A stretch of DNA of 64,000 nt. Source: Paracoccaceae bacterium. Its GTDB lineage: Bacteria > Pseudomonadota > Alphaproteobacteria > Rhodobacterales > Rhodobacteraceae. This document shows, piece after piece, positions 51,711 to 61,328 of the stretch. A program made the position numbers and the translations under genes. Within the stretch, counting starts at the first letter, position 1; every line of letters begins with the position of its first letter. The notes beneath the pieces were generated by a model. It saw only the letters and a list, made by a program, of their open reading frames with translations. It made no database searches and had not been told where the DNA came from. The stretch is taken from contig SKIF01000039.1 in NCBI GenBank assembly GCA_007116575.1, forward strand, positions 1 to 64,000, in the 5' to 3' direction.

Positions 51711-52304
51711 TCAGGGTCGCGTGATCAAGGTTGCAATTGCCCCGCTCTCCAGCCGACCGAAGGCCCTGACTTCGATTACGCGGGGGATCAACCCGTCAAT
51801 TGCTTCGACAAACGCATATTTCAATCGGATTTCTTCGCCGTCCAGATGTCCGACAAGTTCGGCGCGAAACGGCTCGGTCTGTCGCAACGTCGCCTGCGCG
51901 CGTGCCGTCGCTCTGGACCGCACTGTGAACTCGCCTGGCTGAGCGCCCGGCCTCACCCGCACCCCGAAAGCGAAATTGCGTTGCTCGAAATTCAGCGCCT
52001 GGATCTGCCCATTTTCCTCGAAGCGACGCCAGTAAACTGCCAGTGGGTTGTGCGGGTCAAGGTTGCCATCTGCATCAAATCTCGCGGCATAAACGATCGT
52101 GTTACGATTGGTCGACCGTTGTAGGTAGAATACCTGGCCCGGATCATTGGGCGCTGGCGTGTCGGGGCGCATTACCGGAAGGGTCTGGGAGAAGCTGATT
52201 GACAGGGCCCAGCCTTCGGAGGCCTGCACCGCCGAGCCAGTAATCATAGCCAGCAACAGCACTACCAACAAACGCAATCGTGCGGTCTCCCTTATGTCTG
52301 GCAC
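51711..52304 (-). CDS. Secreted DUF4833-like protein
   Basis: Signal peptide; VFYLQRSTNRNTIVYAARFDADGNLDPHNPLAVYWRRFEENGQIQALN. Confidence 0.6.
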   Translation of the reverse strand: MPDIRETARLRLLVVLLLAMITGSAVQASEGWALSISFSQTLPVMRPDTPAPNDPGQVFYLQRSTNRNTIVYAARFDADGNLDPHNPLAVYWRRFEENGQIQALNFEQRNFAFGVRVRPGAQPGEFTVRSRATARAQATLRQTEPFRAELVGHLDGEEIRLKYAFVEAIDGLIPRVIEVRAFGRLESGAIATLITRP

Positions 52305-52351
52305 CTACCGCAGGTCTTCAAGAGCCTGATCCGAAGACCCTGTTCGCTATG

Positions 52352-53269
52352 TTACCACCATGCCGACATGGCCGCTATGCCAACCTGATCGTTCCGGCCA
52401 TCGCTGTTCACGCTGAAGGTCAGGCCGAAATGGCCCGACAGCCGCCGGACAACGGAATACCCGGGGCTTGGTACAACCAGCCGCTGTACCCCGCGCCGGG
52501 CCAGATGTCCGGCAAACCAGACATCATCGACCCAGCGCAGTTCCTCTGGCCAGTCGCTGTAATCATGAACCTGCGCATCAAGGGCACCCGGCGGAATCGC
52601 GAGGCCACCATGGCCGAGAAGTATATCCACCGCCACGGGTTCGCTCAGCGTAGTGCCCCAGATTTGCCGGACATGTTTGGGGTTCACGCCCTGCTCGATA
52701 TTCCAGCCGATCCATCCCAACGCGGCATCGGGATGCGCCAGATGCGCGGCCAGCATTGTCTCGATGAAATCGCGCGCATAGATCACATCGTCATCCACGG
52801 CGATCACCAGCGCTTCAGGCTCGGCAAGAAGCGCGGGCAAGAGTTTCGTGGATGGCCCGGTATCGACGCAATCCAGAACTTCGATACCGCAAGGCAACGC
52901 GGCCGGGCTTGGATAAGGCTTGCCGCTGCGGATTGAGACCCTGGGCAGCGCAAGCAGGATACGATCAGGCTGTACGGTTTGTTCGATCAGGCTCAGCAGG
53001 GTCGGGGTAAGAGCGCTCATCCGTTCGGGGATGGTGCTGAGCGAAACCACGACACGCCGCTTCCCACCGGTCACAACGCTGGGCGAACGGTGCGGCAGTG
53101 CAACGCTGCACCCCCTCGCGAGCCTGTTTGCACGCCTGAAATCCTGCCAGAGCCGTCGCGGTGAGAGGCGCAGAAAGCGGATGATCTGGTTTCGCAGCCA
53201 GCGCAGCAGGTTTGCAGGACGGGTTCGCGATGCCGCTGGCAAATCTCCTGTCATGTTATCCACCCACAC
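52352..53269 (-). CDS. Glycosyltransferase (GT-A-like)
   Basis: VVVSLSTIPERMSALTPTLLSLIEQTVQPDRILLALP; DDDVIYARDFIETML DxD-like motif. Confidence 0.7.
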   Translation of the reverse strand: MWVDNMTGDLPAASRTRPANLLRWLRNQIIRFLRLSPRRLWQDFRRANRLARGCSVALPHRSPSVVTGGKRRVVVSLSTIPERMSALTPTLLSLIEQTVQPDRILLALPRVSIRSGKPYPSPAALPCGIEVLDCVDTGPSTKLLPALLAEPEALVIAVDDDVIYARDFIETMLAAHLAHPDAALGWIGWNIEQGVNPKHVRQIWGTTLSEPVAVDILLGHGGLAIPPGALDAQVHDYSDWPEELRWVDDVWFAGHLARRGVQRLVVPSPGYSVVRRLSGHFGLTFSVNSDGRNDQVGIAAMSAWW

Positions 53270-53544
53270 ACTTGATCATCGTGCACGCTTACCGGGCTGC
53301 AGTAGCGAGCACATGCCTGTTGCGCAAGCAGGCACTTAAGGCTGCGACGCAAGATTTCGCGAATCGGAGTCAGAGGAAAGATGCGGGTTGAAAGTGTGTT
53401 TTCCGGCGGGTTCGGGGTGAGATTCGTCGCTTCCACCTGTCCAGGCGAACACCGACCGCGCTTTACAGCCTTTTCGGATGCGCCTATCACATTTGCATCT
53501 GTGTTGGCCTTGCTTCATGGGTGACAAAGGTTGAAAGCGAAACC

Positions 53545-54390
53545 ATGAGAGCGTTGCTGGACAACCCCGAAGTCCGATCCGAGCGGAGTATCTGGGCCGC
53601 ACCCGCCCGCGTACTGATCGAGCGGCGCACGCTCTTGCGCGCGCTGATCCGCCGCGATCTGGAAACTGCGCTGAAGGGCACCATGCTGGGCTGGCTTTGG
53701 GTGTTGCTGGTGCCCTTGATCCTGCTGGCTGTCTACAGCTTTGCATTTGGCGTCGTATTTGCGGCGCAATGGCGTGACCGCGACCCGCAGCCATTCCTGT
53801 TTCCGATGCTCTATTTCACCGGCCTGCTGCTGTTCGGGTTGTTTGTCAACTCTCTGAACAGGGCACCCAATCTCATCCGCGACAACGCGACCTATATCCG
53901 TCAGATCGTGTTCCCGGTGCAGGTCTTCGTGCCGGTAGTGATCGGGGCGGAACTGGTGAAATTCTTGGTCGGGCTGGTGGTTCTCGTCCTTGCCTACCTG
54001 CTGATCATTGGTATCCCTCCCCTCGCGGCGATCAGCTATCCAATGAGTGTGGTCGGTTTGCTGATGTTCACGGCAGGCATTTGCTGGGCGATTGCCGCAC
54101 TCGGGGTCTTCCTTCGCGATCTGGGGCAAGCGATGCAGCCGGTTTCGATGATTATGCTCTTTCTCAGCCCGCTCTTTTACCCGCTCTCGACTGTGCCTGA
54201 TCGTATCCAATTGGTGTTCTACTTCAACCCTCTGACCTTTCCCCTGGAAGCGACGCGTAACGCGCTGTTTTTCGGTGAATGGCCCAGCTTCGCGGGCGCA
54301 TTCATCTACCTGCTTGCGGGCTGGGTCTGTGCCGTGGCCGGGTTCGCGTTGTTCAATCGCTTGCGACCGGGTTTCGCCGATGTCCTCTGA
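53545..54390 (+). CDS. ABC-2 type polysaccharide export permease (Wzm/KpsM-like)
   Basis: LLRALIRRDLETALKGTMLGWLWVLLVPLILLAVYSFAFGVVF; LFLSPLFYPLSTVPDRIQLVFYFNPLTFPLEATRNALFFGEWP. Confidence 0.9.
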   Translation: MRALLDNPEVRSERSIWAAPARVLIERRTLLRALIRRDLETALKGTMLGWLWVLLVPLILLAVYSFAFGVVFAAQWRDRDPQPFLFPMLYFTGLLLFGLFVNSLNRAPNLIRDNATYIRQIVFPVQVFVPVVIGAELVKFLVGLVVLVLAYLLIIGIPPLAAISYPMSVVGLLMFTAGICWAIAALGVFLRDLGQAMQPVSMIMLFLSPLFYPLSTVPDRIQLVFYFNPLTFPLEATRNALFFGEWPSFAGAFIYLLAGWVCAVAGFALFNRLRPGFADVL

Positions 54391-55669
54391 ACCGGTCATA
54401 TCGGTCCGGAACCTGACGAAATCCTTCGCCAGCGCCTCGCACGGAGTTGATGCCTTGTCGCAAGCGCTCTGGCCCCGTCCAGCGGCGAAGCCGGAAGTGG
54501 TGCTGAAGGGTGTCTCTTTCGATATCCAACGCGGCGAGGCGCTTGGAATTATCGGGCGCAACGGATCGGGCAAGTCTACCTTGCTGAAACTTATCTGCGG
54601 AGTGATGCGGCCAAGTTCCGGGTCGGTGAGCTGCTCGGGCCGGTTGGCGACCTTGCTGGAGCTGGGTGCGGCCTTTCACCCCGATTTTACTGGTCGCGAG
54701 AACGCACGCTATGTTGCCAGCATTCTGGGCTTGAAGGAGGAAGAATTCGACTCAATCGTCGGATCTATTGCGGAATTTGCCGATATCGGTCCGTTCTTCG
54801 ACCGCAAGGTGCAGGAATATTCCAGCGGCATGTATGCGCGTCTAGCCTTCGCGGTGAACATACATTGCGCGCCTGATATCCTTGTCATTGATGAGGCACT
54901 TTCGGTTGGGGACATCCTGTTTCAGGTGAAGTGTTTCAGCAGGTTGCACCGGTTCCGCGCTGAAGGCGGGACACTGGTGATTGTTTCGCATGATGACACG
55001 GCGGTGCGCGCGCTGTGTGACCGAGTGTTGTGGCTGGATCGGGGCAGGCTGGTGGCGCTGGGCGCGACTGACCATGTCTGTGGTCTCTATCAGGCGAGTA
55101 CGGCTGTCGCGCAGGCAAGCTCGGGGTCAGAGGAAGCACCGAAGGCTCCTTTGGATGAAGCGAACCTGGTGCAGGGCCGAAGCGAGGTGATTGACAACGG
55201 GCGCTTTGATCCCGATTCGCTGGCCGAACCGCTTCACGAAGGCAGTGTTTCCGGCCTTCGCTGCTGGCAGGATTCGGACAATCCGGGTCTGCTCGAGGGC
55301 GGTGGTGAGACACATGTGGTGTTTCGCTACGCCGGCCCCGCGTTGCCGGGCTTGAAGGCCTGTTTCCTGCTGCGCGACCGCCTTGCCCAGATCGTGTTCG
55401 GGGCCTGCGCTCCGCTCCGCCGCAACAGCGAAGGTGCTCATCTCGACGCGCGTTTTTGCTTCGATCTGCCCTGGCTTGTCTCGGGTGAGTATGTCGTCGA
55501 GGCGCTTGTGGTGGTCGAGACGGAGGAAGGTGCGCACAGACTTGTCGACCACGCGGCCCCAGTCCCGCTGGAGGTCAAGACCACACATATCTCGCATGGC
55601 CTTGCAAATCTGAGGATGCGGACGATCAGCATTCAACCGGTACCTGTCCGGTTCAGCGAGGTCGGATGA
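54380..55669 (+). CDS. ABC polysaccharide export ATPase (Wzt-like, first of two) with C-terminal extension
   Basis: GRNGSGKSTLLKLICGVMRPSSG; VQEYSSGMYARLAFAVNIHCAPDILVIDEALSVGD; about 180-aa C-terminal domain. Confidence 0.92.
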   Translation: MSSEPVISVRNLTKSFASASHGVDALSQALWPRPAAKPEVVLKGVSFDIQRGEALGIIGRNGSGKSTLLKLICGVMRPSSGSVSCSGRLATLLELGAAFHPDFTGRENARYVASILGLKEEEFDSIVGSIAEFADIGPFFDRKVQEYSSGMYARLAFAVNIHCAPDILVIDEALSVGDILFQVKCFSRLHRFRAEGGTLVIVSHDDTAVRALCDRVLWLDRGRLVALGATDHVCGLYQASTAVAQASSGSEEAPKAPLDEANLVQGRSEVIDNGRFDPDSLAEPLHEGSVSGLRCWQDSDNPGLLEGGGETHVVFRYAGPALPGLKACFLLRDRLAQIVFGACAPLRRNSEGAHLDARFCFDLPWLVSGEYVVEALVVVETEEGAHRLVDHAAPVPLEVKTTHISHGLANLRMRTISIQPVPVRFSEVG

Positions 55670-56958
55670 GCACGCAAGGCAATGTCATCCAGGTGTGCGG
55701 ACTGGGCAAACGCTATGCCCGTCACGCTACACCGCTTGACCGCATGCAAGCCCTATTGCAGGGGCGAGAGGACGAGCAGGGGTTCGAGGCGCTCGTGCCG
55801 CTGGATTTCTCGATCCGGCGCGGTGAGTGCTTCGGTATCATCGGGCGAAACGGGTCGGGTAAATCGACGCTGCTCAAACTCTTCTGTGGTATCATTTCAC
55901 CCAGTGCGGGCCGTGTCACACTGAGCGGGCGGGCGCTGGGTCTGATCGAGTTAGGCGCGGGGTTCCAACCCGACTTCACCGGTCGTGAGAATGCACATAT
56001 CAACGCGCTGGTTCAGGGCCTGGACGAGGATGAGGCTGCACAGCGCATGCCCCTGATCGAGGAATTTGCCGATATTGGCCCGTATTTTGACCGTCCCGTA
56101 CGGACCTATTCGAGCGGCATGTATGCCCGGCTCGGCTTCGCCATCTCGGCACATGTCGATGCCGATATACTGATCGTGGACGAGATTCTCGCGGTTGGCG
56201 ATACCTCGTTCCAGCAAAAATGTGCAAAATGGATGCGTCAGTTTCGCGAGCGGGGCGGGACAGTCGTGTTGGTGTCGCATGCTGTCCGAGATATTGCCGC
56301 GCTTTGCGACCGTGCGCTCTGGCTGGATCGGGGCGAAATGCGTAGCCTTGGCCCTGCCGATGAGGTCGCGGCTGCCTATCAGCGCGCGATGATGGCCGAA
56401 CAGGATACTGGTGACAGTGCGGCGCAGGCTGCGCCGCCTGCCGAAGGGCCGGTATCCGAATGGCAGGGACAAATGAAGTTGCATCAGGGCTGGTACGATA
56501 CGGCTGCGAAGGGCCATGGTCACGGTGGTGCTGTCGTGATTGATGCTGGGTTTTTCACCGCAGAGGGCGCGCGCGCCGAGACTCTGGAAGGCGGTGCCGA
56601 TATGATCTTGAAAATCCGGGCCCGCGCGACGCGCGATCTTCACGCACCGATCCTGGGTTTCATTTTTCGCGATTCCAACGGGCGCAATCTGTTCGGGGAC
56701 AATACCTACATGACAACCCGTGAAAAACCTGTACGTTTCGCCGCGGGGCAGGTATTCGAGGCCGAGTTCCATGGCACTCTACCATTTCTGCCCGTCGGCA
56801 ATTACACGCTGGCCCCTTCGGTCATCGAGGGGACGCAGGAGGACCATGTGCAACTGCATTGGGTCGAAAATGCCGTGACACTACAAGTCAGCGAAAGCCC
56901 GGTAGAGTTCGGGCTTGTCGGGGTTCCAATGAAAGCAATCGGCCGAGGTATGCAATGA
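55666..56958 (+). CDS. ABC polysaccharide export ATPase (Wzt-like, second) with Wzt-C-like domain
   Basis: GRNGSGKSTLLKLFCGIISPSAG; VRTYSSGMYARLGFAISAHVDADILIVDEILAVGD; HAPILGFIFRDSNGRNLFGDNTY Wzt C-terminal signature. Confidence 0.93.
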   Translation: MSTQGNVIQVCGLGKRYARHATPLDRMQALLQGREDEQGFEALVPLDFSIRRGECFGIIGRNGSGKSTLLKLFCGIISPSAGRVTLSGRALGLIELGAGFQPDFTGRENAHINALVQGLDEDEAAQRMPLIEEFADIGPYFDRPVRTYSSGMYARLGFAISAHVDADILIVDEILAVGDTSFQQKCAKWMRQFRERGGTVVLVSHAVRDIAALCDRALWLDRGEMRSLGPADEVAAAYQRAMMAEQDTGDSAAQAAPPAEGPVSEWQGQMKLHQGWYDTAAKGHGHGGAVVIDAGFFTAEGARAETLEGGADMILKIRARATRDLHAPILGFIFRDSNGRNLFGDNTYMTTREKPVRFAAGQVFEAEFHGTLPFLPVGNYTLAPSVIEGTQEDHVQLHWVENAVTLQVSESPVEFGLVGVPMKAIGRGMQ

Positions 56959-58523
56959 AGCAGGCGGACTTTCCCGCTCTTGCACAAGGACAGGTGCCGC
57001 AGCATGTCGGCACGGCGCAAGGCAGCACGGAACCCAAGCTTTTTTTCGACATTTCCAGCTTCCTGAATTATGTCCTCGTTTTTCGCAACTACTCGGGCAT
57101 CCAGCGGGTTGTGGCGATGGTGCTTTCTGAAATGGCGACGCGCGTCGATGCGGACAGGCTTTATGTCAGCTATGTTTCGCACAGGGATGGAAAGCACTAT
57201 TGCGTGCGTCTGGATGCGATCGGGGCAGAGACTTTTCTTGTACCGACCGAGTTGCGCAGAGTCTTCTTCTCCACATCAATCAATCTCCGAACTCTTCTGG
57301 ACGTAAGGCATATCTTCAGGGTGATCCGGGACGAGCTGCGATGGCTGCTGCGGGCCCGACCAATCCAGCAGCTTCCGCTATTTGCCTTGCGCAAGCTGGG
57401 CAAGGGAATGGCCAGCTTGTTTCGGCGCAACCGGCCCGCGACTCAAGCAAAGCCCGGCAAGGCCCGGATAACGCGGCGCAAATTAAGCGAAGTCGTTGCG
57501 CCCGGTGACAGGCTGATCCTGCTCGATTCCACCTGGAGCCCGATATTCACCGATGCGTTTGTCCGCGCCCATCGCGATGGGATGCGCGTCTACTCGCTTG
57601 TTCATGACCTGATCCCGCTGGTCCATCCGGCCACGACAGGAGGCGACATACCGAGGGTCTTCTATAACTGGCTGAAAAACGCACTGGACTATACGGATGT
57701 GTTTCTTGCGAACTCAAGGTCGACGCATCGCGATCTGGATGCTTTTCAGCGTCTCTACCCGTTGCGAAAGCCGATATGCGACCTGCCGCTTGCGCAGACC
57801 CGCCTGAAAATGCGCGATGATGTAGAGAATCGGCGCGCGGACGCCCCTCTTGGCGACATCCCGTCCGAATACGTGCTCGCGCGTGACATCATCCCGAGGG
57901 ACACGCATGTGCGGTCTGCGGTCAACACGCCTTTCGTGTTGTGTGTGGGTACAAACGAGCCCCGGAAGAATATCTGGCGCCTGCTGATGGCCTGGAAAAT
58001 GCTTGTCGATCAGGGTTTGGCCGATATTCCGCGACTGGTGCTCGCCGGCCGGACCGGCTGGCAATGCGATGACTTGAAAAACATGTTGCACGGCACGGGC
58101 CATGTCTATGGATATGTCACGCTCATCGAAGAACCCAGCGACGCAGATCTGGAGTTCCTGTACCGGCACTGCGTGTTCACCGCGATGCCCTCGCCCTATG
58201 AAGGCTGGGGTTTGCCGGTCGGTGAGACGTTGTCCTATGGCAAGACCGCTGTCGTATCAAACACTTCCTCATTGCCGGAGGTTGGGCAGGATATGGTCGA
58301 GTATTGCGATCCGAATTCGATCGAGAGCATTGCTGCGGCGGTTCGCCGCCTGGTGGAAGACCCTGACCGGCGCCTCGCGCTTGAAGCCCGCATTGCGACG
58401 ACCCCACTCCGGTCATGGGGCGATGTGACATCAGATCTGCTGCAGATCCTCAATGCTCCGTTGCACGACATGCGTGACGACCCCCACCGGCCCAGTCTGC
58501 GCGACGCTGTTGCCGAGACGTAA
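56955..58523 (+). CDS. Glycosyltransferase family 4 protein
   Basis: VLCVGTNEPRKNIWRLLMAW; ADLEFLYRHCVFTAMPSPYEGWGLPVGETLSYGKTAVVSNTSSLPEVG. Confidence 0.92.
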   Translation: MKQADFPALAQGQVPQHVGTAQGSTEPKLFFDISSFLNYVLVFRNYSGIQRVVAMVLSEMATRVDADRLYVSYVSHRDGKHYCVRLDAIGAETFLVPTELRRVFFSTSINLRTLLDVRHIFRVIRDELRWLLRARPIQQLPLFALRKLGKGMASLFRRNRPATQAKPGKARITRRKLSEVVAPGDRLILLDSTWSPIFTDAFVRAHRDGMRVYSLVHDLIPLVHPATTGGDIPRVFYNWLKNALDYTDVFLANSRSTHRDLDAFQRLYPLRKPICDLPLAQTRLKMRDDVENRRADAPLGDIPSEYVLARDIIPRDTHVRSAVNTPFVLCVGTNEPRKNIWRLLMAWKMLVDQGLADIPRLVLAGRTGWQCDDLKNMLHGTGHVYGYVTLIEEPSDADLEFLYRHCVFTAMPSPYEGWGLPVGETLSYGKTAVVSNTSSLPEVGQDMVEYCDPNSIESIAAAVRRLVEDPDRRLALEARIATTPLRSWGDVTSDLLQILNAPLHDMRDDPHRPSLRDAVAET

Positions 58524-58578
58524 TACCGGCGGATGGTGCTTTGCGCGCGCCGCCTCAAGTGATGCCGGATGATACCCT

Positions 58579-58645
58579 GAGCAGGGCTTCGCACACGCCC
58601 TGACGGACGTTACCCCGCAGGAGTGTGCGGGCTGGTCCATGCCTG
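58579..58645 (+). mobile_element. IS630-like transposase C-terminal remnant
   Basis: EQGFAHALTDVTPQECAGW resembles the extreme C-terminus of IS630-family transposases (…TPxECANY); no intact ORF. Confidence 0.35.
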
Positions 58646-58799
58646 CATACATGGCGCGCTTAGCCTTGACGTGCTGTTGCTGGTGGCCCCCTCGATGCTG
58701 TTGGTGATCGGCCTGCTGGTGCTGGCAGAGATCGTGCTTCACGATCATACATAGCGTGGTCGTGCTGCGCGCGCAGGCTGGCAACCGGCAGTGACCGAG

Positions 58800-59618
58800 T
58801 CACCTGGCTTCGCGCCGCACCGGTATGAACGGGCGGCTTGGTCCGATCCTGAAGCCACCGATGGCCTCCTGCCCGGCGGGTGACAGCATCCAGTCGATGA
58901 ACACCCGCCCCTCGGCAGCCCGCACATGGGGGTGGCGGTCAGGGTTCACGAGGATGATCCCATAGGGGTTGAAAAGCGCCGGGTCGCCCTCGAACAGGAT
59001 GTCGTGATCACCCCGATTGGCGAAGCTGAGCCATGTCCCGCGATCACTCAGAACATGGGCGTCCAGTTGCACGGCGATATTCAACGCCGCCCCCATGCCT
59101 GAGCCGGTGGACAGATACTGCCTGCCGACCGGCACGATGCCAGCTTCGGCCCAGAGGCGCTGCTCGGCGATATGGGTGCCGCTGTCATCACCGCGTGAAA
59201 CAAACCGCAGCCGTGCCTGTGCGATGCTCCGCATCGCCTCGGCCGCCGTGCGGGCTTCGCGCAGATTGGCCGGATCAGTGGCCGGGCCGATGATGACGAA
59301 CTCGTTCGACATCACGTCATGGCGCGCCACGCCGTAGCCTTCGGCGACGAACTGCTCTTCCAGCTCGCGGGCATGGACCAGAACGACATCTGCATCGCCG
59401 CGCCGCGCCGTCTCGAGCGCCTGACCCGTGCCCTGCGTAACAACGCGCACCTCGATGCCGGTGTCGCGCGTGAAGATGGGCAGGACATGATCGAAAAGGC
59501 CCGAATTCTCTACCGAAGTCGTGGAGGACAGCGTGATCCACTCTTGCGCGGTGAGGGTGGTCGGGGTCAGCATCGCCGCGCAAAACGCAAGAACGTGACC
59601 GAACGCGCGCATCATCAT
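58800..59618 (-). CDS. tupA: Tungstate ABC transporter substrate-binding protein
   Basis: ITLSSTTSVENSGLFDHVLPIFTRDTGIEVRVVTQGTGQALETARRGDADVVLVHAR. Confidence 0.92.
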   Translation of the reverse strand: MMMRAFGHVLAFCAAMLTPTTLTAQEWITLSSTTSVENSGLFDHVLPIFTRDTGIEVRVVTQGTGQALETARRGDADVVLVHARELEEQFVAEGYGVARHDVMSNEFVIIGPATDPANLREARTAAEAMRSIAQARLRFVSRGDDSGTHIAEQRLWAEAGIVPVGRQYLSTGSGMGAALNIAVQLDAHVLSDRGTWLSFANRGDHDILFEGDPALFNPYGIILVNPDRHPHVRAAEGRVFIDWMLSPAGQEAIGGFRIGPSRPFIPVRREAR

Positions 59619-59629
59619 GCCTTCCTCGC

Positions 59630-60343
59630 CTACCAGATCAGATCGCCGGACAGAAAGGCGCGGGCTTCGCGCGTTTGTGGGGCCTCCAGAAACTCTGCGG
59701 CAGGACGGTGTTCAAGCAACTGTCCGCGATGAAGAAAGGCCACATCCTGCGCCAGCCTGCGCGCCTGCCCCAGATCATGGGTCGACATCATGATGGTGAT
59801 TCCTTCTTCGGCGAATTGCAGGATCATTTCCTCGATCACGCGCGTGGCATAAGGGTCCAGCGCCGCCGTGGGCTCATCCAGAAACAGGATCTGCGGCGAG
59901 ACCGACCAGGCCCGCGCCAGTGCAAGGCGCTGCTGCTGGCCGCCGGAAAGTTGGCGCGCAGGCTGATCGGAGATGCGCTCGAGCCCGAAACGGGCCAGCG
60001 TCTGTTCGACTCTTGCGCGGCGCGCGGCGCGCGACAGGCCCGCCACGGCAAGCGGGTAGTCGAGATTGGCTGCCACCGAGCGGCGCAGCAGCACCGGGCG
60101 CTGAAAGACCATCGCTTGCTGTTGCGCGCGCGCCTCGCCATTGGCCCAGATGCGGCGACCGGAACTCGGGTCGAGCAGCCCGTGACACAGCCGCAAGAGC
60201 ACGCTCTTGCCTGCACCATTCGCCCCCATTACGATCAGCCGCCGCATCGGCGCGATGGTCAGCGACAGATCGGATAACAGCGCTGTGCCGCTGGCAACAA
60301 AGCTCACCTTATCTAGCGTCAAGGGCAGGCAGGACCGGCTCAT
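59630..60343 (-). CDS. tupC: Tungstate ABC transporter ATP-binding protein
   Basis: VMGANGAGKSVLLRLCHGLLDPSSG; LSGGQQQRLALARAWSVSPQILFLDEPTAALDP. Confidence 0.9.
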   Translation of the reverse strand: MSRSCLPLTLDKVSFVASGTALLSDLSLTIAPMRRLIVMGANGAGKSVLLRLCHGLLDPSSGRRIWANGEARAQQQAMVFQRPVLLRRSVAANLDYPLAVAGLSRAARRARVEQTLARFGLERISDQPARQLSGGQQQRLALARAWSVSPQILFLDEPTAALDPYATRVIEEMILQFAEEGITIMMSTHDLGQARRLAQDVAFLHRGQLLEHRPAAEFLEAPQTREARAFLSGDLIW

Positions 60344-61035
60344 CCCAGTTGCACCCGCGCCCATTGCCCGATCGACCAGGCAAGGGCATTGAGGGTCAGC
60401 GTCAAACCAAGCAGCACGATCCCCAGCGCGATGGCCAGATCCAGATTGCCGCGCGTGGTCTCCAGTGTGATGGCAGTGGTCATGGTGCGGGTATGCCCGG
60501 CGATATTGCCCCCTACGATCAGCACCGCGCCGACCTCTGCGCTGGCGCGTCCGAACCCCGCCAACACGCCGGTCAGCAGCGACACGCGACCGTCCCAAAG
60601 CAGCGTGGGCATGGCGCGCGCCCTGTCTGCGCCCAGCGAAAGCAACTGGTCGCCATACTCCGTCCAGAGATCTTCGACAACCGAACGGGTCAGCGACACC
60701 ACGATGGGCAGGATCAGCACAGTCTGGGCAAGGATCATGGCCGAGGGCGTGAACAGCAGGTCGAGCGCACCCAGTGGCCCTGAGCGCGAGAGCAACAGAT
60801 ACACCGCCAGCCCCGCCACCACCGGCGGCAGACCCATCAGCGCATTGAACAGCACGATCACCGCGCCGCGCCCCGGAAACCGCGTCAGCGCAAGCCCGGC
60901 CCCCAGTGGCAGGCCGATCAGGCAGGCGATGGCCACCGCGCTCAGCGTCACGCGCAGCGACAGGCCGATGATCTGCATCAGCACCGAATCCGCCCGCAAA
61001 ATGAGATCAAGCGCCGTGACGAATGGTCCGTCCAT
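60340..61035 (-). CDS. tupB: Tungstate ABC transporter permease
   Basis: LGADRARAMPTLLWDGRVSLLTGVLAGFGRASAEVGAVLIVGGNIAGHTRTMTTAITLETTRGN. Confidence 0.9.
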   Translation of the reverse strand: MDGPFVTALDLILRADSVLMQIIGLSLRVTLSAVAIACLIGLPLGAGLALTRFPGRGAVIVLFNALMGLPPVVAGLAVYLLLSRSGPLGALDLLFTPSAMILAQTVLILPIVVSLTRSVVEDLWTEYGDQLLSLGADRARAMPTLLWDGRVSLLTGVLAGFGRASAEVGAVLIVGGNIAGHTRTMTTAITLETTRGNLDLAIALGIVLLGLTLTLNALAWSIGQWARVQLG

Positions 61036-61328
61036 GCGCGCTCCTCCAACCGCGCCCCAACTGCAAGCGACAGGGCCTCGTCTATGTTTCAAAATTGTCT
61101 GGCGAGATCAAGCGGCGCTTCGTCACATGACGCGGGGCATTCGCGCAGAATTTCATTGCGCGATCAATGCAGCCCCTGTCGCGATTTGCGAAAAACCAAC
61201 AGCAAGTCCGCGGAATCTCTTGTCTTGTGCGGGCGCATGCAGAGAGTGGTACCAGAAGCGCTGACCCCAGACGATGATCCGCCGGATGACCCGGGTCAGG
61301 GCATGGCAGAACAGGAACGAGTGACAGC

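Noticed and set aside
58800-61035. tupABC as a novel system
   Set aside because: Ordinary tungstate-type ABC transporter with the standard three components.
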